NCBI GenBank assembly: GCA_900539505.1
Contig: UQCL01000009.1
Location: forward strand, 1 to 48,954
Source: an uncultured Campylobacter sp.
GTDB lineage: Bacteria > Campylobacterota > Campylobacteria > Campylobacterales > Campylobacteraceae
Direction of reading: 5' to 3'
Length of the DNA: 48,954 nt
Shown: positions 35,231 through 43,253 of the stretch, one piece after another
Layout of the letters: each line of letters opens with the position of its first letter
Numbering within the stretch: the stretch's first letter is position 1
Notes under the pieces: generated by a model
Seen by the model: the letters and a program-made list of their open reading frames with translations, nothing else
The model's database searches: none
Told to the model about the DNA's origin: nothing
Program-made: the position numbers and the translations under genes

Positions 35231-36621
35231 AAAGGGCTTTTTTAGCGCCGCTTCTTGCGCTGGGGCTCGCCGCGGCTCCTACTTATGCCGCGCCCGCAAA
35301 GCAGCAAAGCACGAAAGATAAGATCGCAAAAGCGGGTCAAGAGCTCAAAAGCTCGCAAAAGGAGGGTATGCAGCTCTCGCAAAAGATCGACGAGATTGCG
35401 GGCCAAATCGTAAAGGAGCAGGAGGGCTTTAAAAAGCGCGAGGGCGAGATCAAGCAGCTAAGCGAAACGATCGAAGGGCTAAAGGATCAATACGCCGCCG
35501 AAGCGCAGGAGCTTGAGAAGCTCAATAGCCAAAACGTCACGCTTCTTAGCGTGCAAAACGATCTGGAGAGCAAGATCATAAGTGTGATCTCGCAAGAGCT
35601 ATCGTTTGATCTCATCACCGACGTAAATTCCACAACCACGCCCGATTCTATCGTAGCTAGTGAAATTTTAGAGGGGCTCGGCGTCGTTATGAACGACGAG
35701 CTGAAAGGGCTGATCAAAGACTACGAAAATAATCAAAATTTTATCAACGAGCAGAACAAAAAGATAAAATCGATCCAGGCGAGCATGGCGGGCTACGACA
35801 AGAAAAAAACCGAGCTTAACGCCAAGCAAACCACCCAAAAAGAGAAGCTCGCGCAGATGAAAAAGGATAAAGAGGACTACATCGCGCGCTTAGAGAAGAT
35901 AAACGACGAGCAAGACGCCATATCTAAGACCCTGCAGGAGCTTAAGATCATCGACGATGCCGAGGAAAAAGCCAAAGCGCAGAAGGAGGAAGCGGCGCGC
36001 CAAGCAAAGCTTGAAGCGCAGAAGCAAAAGGAGCGCCAGGCGCGCGAAAAAGAGTACGCCAAAGCAAAGGCGGCTGCCAAAAAGGCGGGCAAGCCCGAGC
36101 CTGCGCCTCCTAGCGAGCCCGAGCCCGAGCCCGAGCCAGAAGTGAGCGAGCCCGCGGATGAGCGCGTAAGCAAGATCAACCAAAAGGTCAAGCAGTACGG
36201 CTCGAGCTATCAGTCATCGCGCGTTAAAAAATACAGCGGAGCTAAAACCGCGGCGCCTTTAAACGGCGCGTATTTGAAGCGGAAATTCGGCAACTACAAC
36301 GATCCGGTGTATAACATCAAGCTTTTCAACGAAAATATCGTGCTGGGCTCAAACAGCGGCGACACGCAGGTTAAGGCGGTGCTGTCGGGCAAGGTGGTCT
36401 TTGCCAAAGAAACCGCCGTGCTCGATAAGGTCGTGATCCTAGAGCACAGCGGCGGCATCCACACGATCTACGCGCATCTAAATCAGATCCCACCTACCGT
36501 GCGCGTCGGCTCCAACGTCAAAAAGGGCTACATCATCGGGCGCATCGGCTCGGATCTGACCTTTGAGGTAACGCAGCAGAACTACCACATCAACCCGCTT
36601 GATCTCATCAGCCTGAGGTGA
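35227..36621 (+). CDS. EnvC-like murein hydrolase activator with degenerate LytM domain
   Basis: A 464-aa periplasmic protein. Signal peptide residues 1-22; long coiled coil (about 25-115 and 160-285) with Ala/Lys/Glu-rich stretches; a Pro-Glu linker near 300; LytM/M23-like fold from about 340. The zinc site is incomplete. Where active M23 enzymes have HxGxD there is NENIVLGSNSGD, and the final HxH is replaced by LTFEVTQ, although YAHLNQI is kept. That pattern is known from EnvC and NlpD, which activate amidases without cutting. Direct linkage to ftsEX and the presence of amiA at 24.5 kb fit an FtsEX-EnvC-amidase pathway. Confidence 0.87.
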   Translation: MKRAFLAPLLALGLAAAPTYAAPAKQQSTKDKIAKAGQELKSSQKEGMQLSQKIDEIAGQIVKEQEGFKKREGEIKQLSETIEGLKDQYAAEAQELEKLNSQNVTLLSVQNDLESKIISVISQELSFDLITDVNSTTTPDSIVASEILEGLGVVMNDELKGLIKDYENNQNFINEQNKKIKSIQASMAGYDKKKTELNAKQTTQKEKLAQMKKDKEDYIARLEKINDEQDAISKTLQELKIIDDAEEKAKAQKEEAARQAKLEAQKQKERQAREKEYAKAKAAAKKAGKPEPAPPSEPEPEPEPEVSEPADERVSKINQKVKQYGSSYQSSRVKKYSGAKTAAPLNGAYLKRKFGNYNDPVYNIKLFNENIVLGSNSGDTQVKAVLSGKVVFAKETAVLDKVVILEHSGGIHTIYAHLNQIPPTVRVGSNVKKGYIIGRIGSDLTFEVTQQNYHINPLDLISLR

Positions 36622-36624
36622 GCC

Positions 36625-37116
36625 GTGGGCGAGGGAAATTCTAAATTTAGCGAATCTTGCGAGGATGCCGAAAATTTAAATTTAAGCGAGCAAAGCTCGG
36701 ACTGCGAGTTAAATTTGAGCGAGCAAAATTCTTTAAAAGGGCAGAATTTCGCCGCTTCAAATTTGAACGATGAAAGCTCCGCTGCTGCGACAAGAAATTC
36801 TAGCGGCAAGAATTTAATCTCGGCGTTAAATTTGAATGACGTAAATTCCAAAGTGACGTTAAATTTGAACGATCAAAATTTAAGCGACCAAAGCTTTACC
36901 GCCGCAGGTATTGTCGCCGCATCAAATTTAGATAGTGAAAATTCCTCCACGGGCGCTGCCGCTGCATTAAATTTTAAAAATAAAAATTCCGCGATAACGA
37001 ACGTCATAGCGACATCAAAAACGATGGCGGGCGCCGTGAAAACAGAAGCTGCTATGAGCGCCGTAGAAGCAAAAATGACAAAAACAGTGCAAACGATATT
37101 GAGATTACAAGGGTAG
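36625..37116 (+). CDS. Low-complexity Asn/Ser/Leu-rich ORF
   Basis: A 163-codon frame from a GTG at 36625, three bases after the envC-like stop, with GAGGTGAG just upstream. The product is built of units such as NLNDQNLS, LNLSEQNS and ASNLDSENS, with no signal peptide, helix or known domain. Almost the whole length coincides with a RAATTY array. It may be a translated by-product of the DNA array, a decayed gene, or a new soluble protein. The next gene has its own strong ribosome site. Confidence 0.4.
   Translation: MGEGNSKFSESCEDAENLNLSEQSSDCELNLSEQNSLKGQNFAASNLNDESSAAATRNSSGKNLISALNLNDVNSKVTLNLNDQNLSDQSFTAAGIVAASNLDSENSSTGAAAALNFKNKNSAITNVIATSKTMAGAVKTEAAMSAVEAKMTKTVQTILRLQG
36640..36990. 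repeat. RAATTY array between the envC-like gene and thrE
   Basis: About 18 RAATTY hexamers (AAATTT, AAATTC, GAATTT) lie in 350 bases, one per ~20. AAATTTAAGC and AAATTTGA contexts recur. The copies read mainly Asn-Leu or Asn-Ser in the overlapping frame. Confidence 0.85.
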
Positions 37117-37127
37117 CGGAGGAAATA

Positions 37128-37943
37128 ATGACAACAGAAATAGCGGCAGCAAAAGAAGCAGAAGCGGTGAGGCCGCAGATCCAAGAGCTTACCAATTTTC
37201 TTAGCGAATACACCGCCAAGATGCTTAGTATCGGCACTTACACCGCGCGTATAGAGCGCTGCGTGCGCAGGATAGCGGACGCTTACGACTATGAGGCTAG
37301 CCTGATGATCTTTGTGCGCCACTTCATCATCAGCGTGATGGATCCTGCGGATAACTCCATCCGCCGCACCTACGTCAAAACGGGCGCTGCGGCGCGGATC
37401 AGCTTCGATCTAATCTCGGAGCTAAGTGCGCTTAGCTGGGAAATTTACGACGAAAAAATCCCTCTTGCGCGCGCCAGAGCCGCATTTGCAGAAATTTTAG
37501 CCTCGCAGAAGAAAAGCTTTGCCAAAACTCTCGTTCTGCTCAGCGTTGCAAACGCCGCGTTCTGCGAGCTTTTCGGCGGCGACGGCGGCGCGATGGCGTT
37601 AGTTTTTGCGGCTACGGCTTTTGGAATTTGCGCCCGCTATCTGCTTAGCAAGCTCAAAATCAACCTAAAAATCCAATACATCGCGGTTTCGTTCGCAGTC
37701 TCCTTCATCGTCTCATTAGGCGCTCGCTACGGGCTTAGCGCCACGCCCGACATCGCCGTGGGATCGAGCATATTGTTTTTGATCCCGGGCGTCTGGCTTA
37801 TCAACTCGGTATTTGACATCCTAAACGAAAATATGCTCGTAGGCATCAGCAGAGGGCTGAACACCGGGCTTTTGATCATCTGCATCGCGATCGGGCTCTT
37901 TCTGACGCTTAGCATCTCAAATTTAGGGCTTGTAAATGTTTGA
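37128..37943 (+). CDS. Threonine/serine exporter, N-terminal subunit (ThrE family)
   Basis: A 271-aa protein of the ThrE/DUF1212 group. An N-terminal soluble region (about 15-125, with MLSIGTYTARIERCVRRIAD) is followed by five transmembrane helices. In Gram-positive ThrE the two halves are fused; here, as in many bacteria, the second half is the next gene, whose start overlaps this stop by 8 bases. The ATG is preceded by GGAGG at 6 bases. Export of threonine, serine or a small dipeptide is the family function. Confidence 0.85.
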   Translation: MTTEIAAAKEAEAVRPQIQELTNFLSEYTAKMLSIGTYTARIERCVRRIADAYDYEASLMIFVRHFIISVMDPADNSIRRTYVKTGAAARISFDLISELSALSWEIYDEKIPLARARAAFAEILASQKKSFAKTLVLLSVANAAFCELFGGDGGAMALVFAATAFGICARYLLSKLKINLKIQYIAVSFAVSFIVSLGARYGLSATPDIAVGSSILFLIPGVWLINSVFDILNENMLVGISRGLNTGLLIICIAIGLFLTLSISNLGLVNV

Positions 37944-38436
37944 TATAGCGCTTTTGGTATTTAAGGATGCTTGCTTTGCCGCTGCGGCGGGGCTGGGGTT
38001 TGCGTATGCGTGCATGCCGCCCAAAAAGACGCTTGCCTTCTCGGCGCTGCTTGCGGCGGTTGCGCATTCGTGCAGGTTTTTGCTGATACAGAGCCAAATT
38101 TTTTCGATCGCCGCCGCGACGCTTTTTGCGTCGTTTCTGATCGGCGTTTTGGGAATGCTCTGCGCCAAGCGCCTTAAGGTGCCCGCAGAGATCATCGCCT
38201 TTCCGGCGCTGCTTCCGATGATCCCGGGCATCTACGCCTACAAGGCGGTTTTGGCGCTGTTTTCTTATATCAGAGCCACGGGTGCAGAGCATAAACTTGC
38301 CCACCTCATCTCGTTTTTCGACAACGCCCTTGCCACAATTTCGATCTCGCTGGCGCTAGGCACGGGCGTTTCAATAACGCTGCTAATTTTCTACGAGCAG
38401 TCCTTGATGATCACTCGCGGCGCAAGAGGCAAATAG
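37936..38436 (+). CDS. Threonine/serine exporter, C-terminal subunit (ThrE_2 type)
   Basis: A 166-aa protein with five hydrophobic helices and the LPMIPGIYAYKAVLALFSY motif of the DUF3815/ThrE_2 family. It completes the exporter begun by the previous gene. The overlapping reading frame implies stoichiometric production. Confidence 0.84.
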   Translation: MFDIALLVFKDACFAAAAGLGFAYACMPPKKTLAFSALLAAVAHSCRFLLIQSQIFSIAAATLFASFLIGVLGMLCAKRLKVPAEIIAFPALLPMIPGIYAYKAVLALFSYIRATGAEHKLAHLISFFDNALATISISLALGTGVSITLLIFYEQSLMITRGARGK

Positions 38437-38740
38437 CGCTAAGCAAGAATTTTAAGCGGGCGCGGCGGGTAAATTTAAATTTATCATCTTCGCTAGCGAG
38501 GTAAAATTTTATAAATTTAGCGCCCTTGCCGCGAAAGTAAAATTTAGTTATATTCTCCATTTATCGCTCATTATTCGATATTTGTTTTATTGTTTTCTCT
38601 TTTTCATCGTAGTAATATCCCATATAGCTCAAAAGCATATTTCTGTAGCCCAAGATGCATTTGTTACATAATTATAAGAAAGATAAATGCTATAATTAGA
38701 ATGTATTAAAATACTACAAATTTCTTAGAAAGGACTTGAA
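38437..38740. other. AT-rich spacer with a short coding-like remnant
   Basis: A 304-base gap between thrE and the zeta-like gene. On the minus strand, 38571-38663 reads open with a coding-like composition (GYRNMLLSYMGYYYDEKEK, ending at TAA 38573-38571) but has no proper start, so it may be the 3' remnant of a lost gene. AAATTT sites cluster in 38450-38550. The right end holds the promoter of the next gene. Confidence 0.4.
38691..38696 (+). promoter_or_regulatory. Putative -10 box for the zeta-toxin-like gene
   Basis: TATAAT lies 44 bases before the ATG at 38741, in AT-rich DNA. No good -35 is seen at 17 bases, which is normal for Campylobacter sigma-70 promoters. AGAAAGGA sits just upstream of the ATG. 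Confidence 0.55.
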
Positions 38741-39790
38741 ATGGCTTTAACAGAAGAAGATATGAAAATGTGGCAGGGCGTGAGCGATCATTTGACGCGA
38801 ATGGAAAACAACGCCGAATATCGCAAGAAAATAGAAAAGCAACTTTATCGCGGTGCCCCAAAAGAGAGTATTGAAAGAATACGACAAGTAGGTATAAAAA
38901 ATGGCCAATCAAAGTTAGTAGGCGCAATAAAAAAGATTGATTTTAGCTCTAATGCCGAATTGATAAAAATTCAAGACGAAGCGATTGTCCTTGCTGAAAA
39001 TTCTCTAGTAAATTTTTTAAAAGAATATAATGAGCACCCTAATACCGCAGGTGGTCGTTATATTTGTTCCGATACATTCAAAGAACTTTTTCCTTGCTTT
39101 GAAGCAAAAGAAAATAGGGCTCTAGTAAATGACGCAATACATAATTCCTCCGCTGTTTTGGCGGCGACGCAGTTTGAAGAGGTTCTGAAGCGCGATGAAC
39201 CTAATAAAACCAAAGCAATTTTCATCACCGGAATTCCTGGAGCCGGAAAAACAACCTCGGTTAAAAATTTTATGAGCGATGATAAAGTTAAACTTATTTT
39301 TGAAGGGCAGTTGGCAAACCCGGCGCCGACTATCCCAAAAATAGAGCAATGCTTGCAAAAGAGATTAGACGTTACAATTGCTGCGGTGCATATAGAGCCA
39401 GAAAAAGCTTTAGACAATACTTTTAAGCGCTTTAACGAATATGGGCGCGGCGGGAGCATTGAAGTTATGTCTAGCATCCAAGGCAACTTGCCGAGCGGTT
39501 TAAAAAAGCTAAAAGAGCATTTCGGGGATAAAATTAATATTATCGCCATTGATAGAAATAGCGATAGGAATAAAATTTTAACCGACGAAAAAGAGGTCTA
39601 CAAACTAATCAGTATCGGCTCAAAAGAAGAAATTTTTAAACGTTTAAAAACGAAATTAGACCAAGATTTCCAAAAAGGCAGAATCGACAAAGCTTGTTTT
39701 GCTCAGGCGAATGAAACGAAGCTAAATAAAATCATGCCCAATCGAATTGATCCAACTGAAATCGCAAAATTTAAAAGTGAGCTAGAGTAA
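38741..39790 (+). CDS. Zeta-toxin-like P-loop kinase, no antitoxin seen
   Basis: A 349-aa protein. An N-terminal alpha-helical region (about 1-140) precedes a zeta-type kinase core with Walker A ITGIPGAGKTTSVKNF near residue 152, the zeta-like FEGQLANPAP segment and the basic FKRFNEYGRGGSIEVM helix near 230. Zeta/PezT enzymes phosphorylate UDP-GlcNAc and block wall synthesis; other family members act on other small molecules or proteins. No epsilon/PezA-type antitoxin flanks it and the gene has its own promoter. Base use is more AT-rich than its neighbours, suggesting acquisition. An effector-like or housekeeping kinase role is also possible. Confidence 0.72.
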   Translation: MALTEEDMKMWQGVSDHLTRMENNAEYRKKIEKQLYRGAPKESIERIRQVGIKNGQSKLVGAIKKIDFSSNAELIKIQDEAIVLAENSLVNFLKEYNEHPNTAGGRYICSDTFKELFPCFEAKENRALVNDAIHNSSAVLAATQFEEVLKRDEPNKTKAIFITGIPGAGKTTSVKNFMSDDKVKLIFEGQLANPAPTIPKIEQCLQKRLDVTIAAVHIEPEKALDNTFKRFNEYGRGGSIEVMSSIQGNLPSGLKKLKEHFGDKINIIAIDRNSDRNKILTDEKEVYKLISIGSKEEIFKRLKTKLDQDFQKGRIDKACFAQANETKLNKIMPNRIDPTEIAKFKSELE

Positions 39791-39960
39791 AATGCACGAA
39801 GCGATATACCTCAAGACTTAATCCGCGATAATTTTAGTATGCCTCAGATATCGTTAAATCAGGGCTTTTCTTGACCGCTTCGGCAAATTTTATCTCAATG
39901 CTTTGTAGGTATTGGGCTCTCTTGCGCGCTCGTCGCACCTCTTTGCCGTGAGGGTAAAAT

Positions 39961-41121
39961 TTAGCTGAGCTTTTCTGACTTAAACGCCCTTTTTGCCGTC
40001 ATATAAAAGCCGCTAAAGATAAAAAGCGCCATACAAAGCGAAACGAGCGACCATAAAATTTTACCCGCGAGCCCGAAAAAATAGCCCGTGTGAAGCTGAT
40101 AGTTCGCGTCTTTAAACTCGCCCACGGTGATACCGCCAGCCTGCTTCTGCTGTGCGACCTTTCCCTCCTTTAGCTTCACGCTCGCGCCTTTTGGACGGGC
40201 GGTAGCGGGCGCGTCGGGCTCATAATATCTGACGCCGATCTTATCTGCCGCCGCGAGCATTAGGGTAAATTCTTTATACTCTATGCCGCTTGATATGAAT
40301 ATCTCATAAGCCCTCTGCGCGTCGCTAAATTTATACTCTGCGCTCTTTTTTCCGCCCTCTTTCGCAGGCGCGGCGGCGTGATCATTATGCGCATGCCCGC
40401 CCTGCGCTCCGGCTTGCGGCAAATTTTGCGAACTTACGAAAAGCTTCATCACCGCGTCGTTATACCAGCTATACGACCAGTTAAGCCCGGTTAAACAGAT
40501 AAGCAGGTAAATCACTGCACTTAGCGAGCCTAGGCTCGTGTGTAGGTTATAAAAAAGAGCGTATTTTTTGAGTTTAAAATTTGGCTTTATAGCCTCGATG
40601 AATTTACGCCTAAGCCTTGGGAAATGCAGCCAGACGCCGCTTATTACGAGCAGTATCATCGCCACGACACTCGCGCCTACGATCTGTTTACCGACCTCGC
40701 CTGCAGTTTTATTGCCACTTAGCGCTAAACCCAAATTTCGGTGCAGAGACATCACCGTTAGCACAAAGCCCGTACCGCGGTCCTTGCCGATGATCTGCGC
40801 AGTATACGGATTGATCAGATACGCATCATTTCTATTTGCGTAAACGACGAAGGCTTCGTCGTCGCTTTTGGGCACGACGAGCCTTACGGGCTGCTTAACG
40901 CCCGTTTGCTCGCTAAAGGTTTGCAGAATTTTTTCCACGCTTTGCATTTCGCCCGTTTTTTCGACCTTTTTAGAGCCCGCGTTTATTAGCGCCTCAAACT
41001 CGTGCTGATACGACAAAATCGCGCCCGTAACGCCAATGATAAGCAGCGGGATAGAAAAAACGATCGATAAAATAAGATGGACGTTAAACAAAATTTTATT
41101 GCGCTTCAAAAGCGAGCTCAT
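39961..41121 (-). CDS. PepSY-associated membrane protein
   Basis: A 386-aa inner-membrane protein of the PepSY-TM family: a helix near 14-36 (SIPLLIIGVTGAILSYQHEF), an extracytoplasmic PepSY-like region, helices near 135-160 and 195-220, a His-rich stretch (GGHAHNDHAAAP, about 250), and a last helix near 355-378. Relatives are linked to siderophore or ferric uptake and some act as membrane ferric reductases. A Fur-box-like site lies upstream, so iron repression is likely. The His-rich loop may bind metal (inference). Confidence 0.82.
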   Translation of the reverse strand: MSSLLKRNKILFNVHLILSIVFSIPLLIIGVTGAILSYQHEFEALINAGSKKVEKTGEMQSVEKILQTFSEQTGVKQPVRLVVPKSDDEAFVVYANRNDAYLINPYTAQIIGKDRGTGFVLTVMSLHRNLGLALSGNKTAGEVGKQIVGASVVAMILLVISGVWLHFPRLRRKFIEAIKPNFKLKKYALFYNLHTSLGSLSAVIYLLICLTGLNWSYSWYNDAVMKLFVSSQNLPQAGAQGGHAHNDHAAAPAKEGGKKSAEYKFSDAQRAYEIFISSGIEYKEFTLMLAAADKIGVRYYEPDAPATARPKGASVKLKEGKVAQQKQAGGITVGEFKDANYQLHTGYFFGLAGKILWSLVSLCMALFIFSGFYMTAKRAFKSEKLS

Positions 41122-41170
41122 TGCAGATCCTTGCGAGATAAATTTAATCTTTATTTGATTGAGGTTCGCA

Positions 41171-41176
41171 ATTATA
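41171..41176 (-). promoter_or_regulatory. Putative -10 box for the PepSY gene
   Basis: On the minus strand this reads TATAAT, about 50 bases before the ATG at 41121, with the Fur-box-like site just upstream. Confidence 0.5.
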
Positions 41177-41192
41177 TTGTGCGATTTTAAAT

Positions 41193-41211
41193 ATTTAGAT
41201 AATTATCATTA
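41193..41211. promoter_or_regulatory. Fur-box-like operator
   Basis: The sequence around GATAATTATCATT resembles the 19-base Fur consensus (GATAATGATAATCATTATC) with its A/T-rich inverted hexamers. It sits about 17 bases upstream of the minus-strand TATAAT, where bound Fur would block RNA polymerase. Confidence 0.55.
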
Positions 41212-41472
41212 AGATTTAGACCGCGAAATTTTAAGGCGTGTTATGATATCACAAGAGCGCCTAGGTACCTCGCGCAACGTCATAAACCGCGCGCCGTAGG
41301 ATCTCAAAGCCAAAATTTAATCCGCCTTTCGCGCGGCAAGATCACTCTAGTAAAGTAAAATTCTAATCTCAAATTTATAAAAAGCGCGCTTAGAGTCTCG
41401 TAAATTTAGAAATTTTGCGCTAAAATTGCCAAAGACGCGAGCTTGCGCAATTCAAAAAACAAGGTCATTATT
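41212..41472. other. Divergent intergenic region
   Basis: Beyond the Fur-like site this stretch shows several AAATTT/AAATTC hexamers and no gene. It must hold the promoter of the rightward membrane-protein pair; I see no convincing -10 box. Confidence 0.4.
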
Positions 41473-42162
41473 ATGTCGCAAAGTATAACCGAGTTTGCTA
41501 CGATAATCCTTTATGTTACGATAGGCTTTTGCCTTCTTGTTTCATTGCTTCAGACAAATAGATCGTATAAAACCGTGTATCGCGGGACATTATTTATCCC
41601 AACCGATCCGCTTTTAAAAATACCTATGTTTATAATGTGCTTAAGCTTCGGCGTAATCACTCTATCCAGCTCGAATGTAGCAAAACACAACGGTAATCCG
41701 GTACCCTGCTTTTATACCCACGATAAAATTTGCTCGCAAGAGTACAAAGCGGCAGGCATAAATTTAAGATGCTTTGAAGAAGGCGATCCCAGATGCATAG
41801 ACGGATATCTGCAAATAAGCGGACCCAGGCTAATACTCGGCAAAATCATATCCGTCTGCGCCATAATTTTTTCATTTATCGTGCTAATTCAAAAAGGAAT
41901 TAGAATAGATAAAAGCGGTATCTGCAAAGAATGGGAAGTTCTGCCGTTTAAACATACGGAAAGGATAAACTTTGACGAGATGAGCTGCGCCGTAGGGTTT
42001 ATAAGAGGCGTAAAAATAATCAGCATACGAGGCAAAATTAGCGGCGTTAAATTCGGGGCGGGATTTTTATATGCACGAAAGGATATAGATTTTTTGCAAA
42101 ATTTTATATCCGAAAAGCTCGCTGAAATTTCAAAAGCTAAAGCAAGCGGGCAAAATTCTTGA
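41473..42162 (+). CDS. Membrane protein, first of a tandem paralogue pair
   Basis: A 229-aa protein from the ATG at 41473 (AAGG upstream); the TTG 30 bases earlier lacks support. Helices lie near 7-27, 46-66 and 124-146, with a Cys-containing extracytoplasmic loop between the last two (CFYTHDKICSQEYK, CFEEGDPRCIDGYLQ). The C-terminal cytoplasmic part (GIRIDKSGICKEWEVLPFK) resembles a PH-like fold seen in other small bacterial membrane proteins. The next gene shares SYKT, the loop GDPRCIDGYLQ/NDPLCIGGYIQ and this tail pattern. Function unknown. Confidence 0.7.
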   Translation: MSQSITEFATIILYVTIGFCLLVSLLQTNRSYKTVYRGTLFIPTDPLLKIPMFIMCLSFGVITLSSSNVAKHNGNPVPCFYTHDKICSQEYKAAGINLRCFEEGDPRCIDGYLQISGPRLILGKIISVCAIIFSFIVLIQKGIRIDKSGICKEWEVLPFKHTERINFDEMSCAVGFIRGVKIISIRGKISGVKFGAGFLYARKDIDFLQNFISEKLAEISKAKASGQNS

Positions 42163-42204
42163 GCTTAATTTAACGCTAAAAATATCTAAATTTAAGGCGG
42201 CGGC

Positions 42205-42927
42205 ATGATATTTTTATATTTGATATTCGGCATAAATCTTTTACTGTTTGGGCTTGCCATTTTAAAAAGCATGGTTTTTAAAAGCAACGCCTCTTATAAA
42301 ACCGTGCAAAAGGGCGCCTGGCTCATACCTCCTAGCCCCATAGCAAAAACTATGCTTATCGTGCTATTTTTATCCTGGGGTTCGCTGGTAGCATTTGATG
42401 AGCCTTGGATAAAAACAACAAAAGGCAGAGGTAAAGTTGCATGCTTTGATACAAACGACCCTCTATGCATAGGCGGGTATATACAAAGAGGTGGTGGCGA
42501 GACCGCACTTGTGATCGTGATGGGTCTTGCAATGATGCTAGTTGCCATACTGCCGTTATCTGAAAAGGGCGTCATCATAGACAGCCGCACCGTAAGGAAA
42601 GAGTGGAGATTTTTATCGTTTAAATTTAGCACAAAAATCGATATAGAAAATGCCCTTACGGAGAAAGAGATGAAGGGCGAGATGCCGATTTTAAAAATAA
42701 AAGACGGGCAAAGCGACAAAAATTTTACGCTCTCATTCCCATACGCACAGCAAGATATAAAATTTATCGAAGCAGAGATAAGAAAGAGGCGCTATAAGAT
42801 GATAAAATCAAAAGAGGCAAGAGCTCCCCTTAAATCCGCGCTCAAAAAAACTATAAACTTAGAAGGGGCGAGCAAGCGCGCAAACATAGAAATTCTAAAA
42901 AATGACAAAGAGGGCGCGGGCGATTAA
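42205..42927 (+). CDS. Membrane protein, second of a tandem paralogue pair
   Basis: A 240-aa protein with helices near 2-20, 45-62 and 98-117, and the shared motifs SYKTVQKGAWLIPPSP, CFDTNDPLCIGGYIQ and GVIIDSRTVRKEWRFLSFK. One Cys pair (CFDTNDPLC) is kept in the loop, whereas the first paralogue has four. A Lys-rich tail of about 40 residues follows. AAGGCGG precedes the ATG. The 42-base gap to the previous gene suggests cotranscription. It arose by duplication and has diverged considerably. Confidence 0.7.
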   Translation: MIFLYLIFGINLLLFGLAILKSMVFKSNASYKTVQKGAWLIPPSPIAKTMLIVLFLSWGSLVAFDEPWIKTTKGRGKVACFDTNDPLCIGGYIQRGGGETALVIVMGLAMMLVAILPLSEKGVIIDSRTVRKEWRFLSFKFSTKIDIENALTEKEMKGEMPILKIKDGQSDKNFTLSFPYAQQDIKFIEAEIRKRRYKMIKSKEARAPLKSALKKTINLEGASKRANIEILKNDKEGAGD

Positions 42928-43253
42928 ATTTTAAATTTATCCACGCGCGAGCAATAGCTGTGAAAATTTATGACAAGCCGTAGCAAAGCGGCATAATGAT
43001 CGCGCGAGTAACAGCTATAAAAATTTACGCGTAGCGAAGTAGCGGCAACGAGTGTGCGCAAGCCCAAGAAGACGAACCGGGCGCTAGCCTAAAAAGACGA
43101 GCCGAAAGCTTAAAACGAGCGCGGCGTTTAAATTTAGCTCGCAATTTTAAAATTCTAAATTCCAAACCGCTCCGTCAAAATCGTCAAAATTTAGCCTATT
43201 TTTTACCTAAAATTTCGTAAAATTACGACTTTAAATTTTCAAAAAGGACACAG
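42928..43253. other. Intergenic region with repeats
   Basis: A gene-free 326-base stretch. Besides the direct repeat described separately it holds several AAATTT sites, and the DMT transporter's ribosome site (AAAAAGGACACAG) at its right end. Confidence 0.5.
42944..43046. repeat. Imperfect direct repeat, ~48 bases x 2
   Basis: Copy 1 (42944-42993) and copy 2 (43001-43046) share CGCGCGAG, an A-rich/AGCT core, AAAATTTA, then GTAGC and AGCGGCA in the same order with a few changes and one small gap. Each copy contains one AAATTT. Confidence 0.6.

Noticed and set aside
37909..38304. A 131-codon antisense frame across thrE part 2
   Set aside because: Highly basic shadow of a membrane-protein gene.
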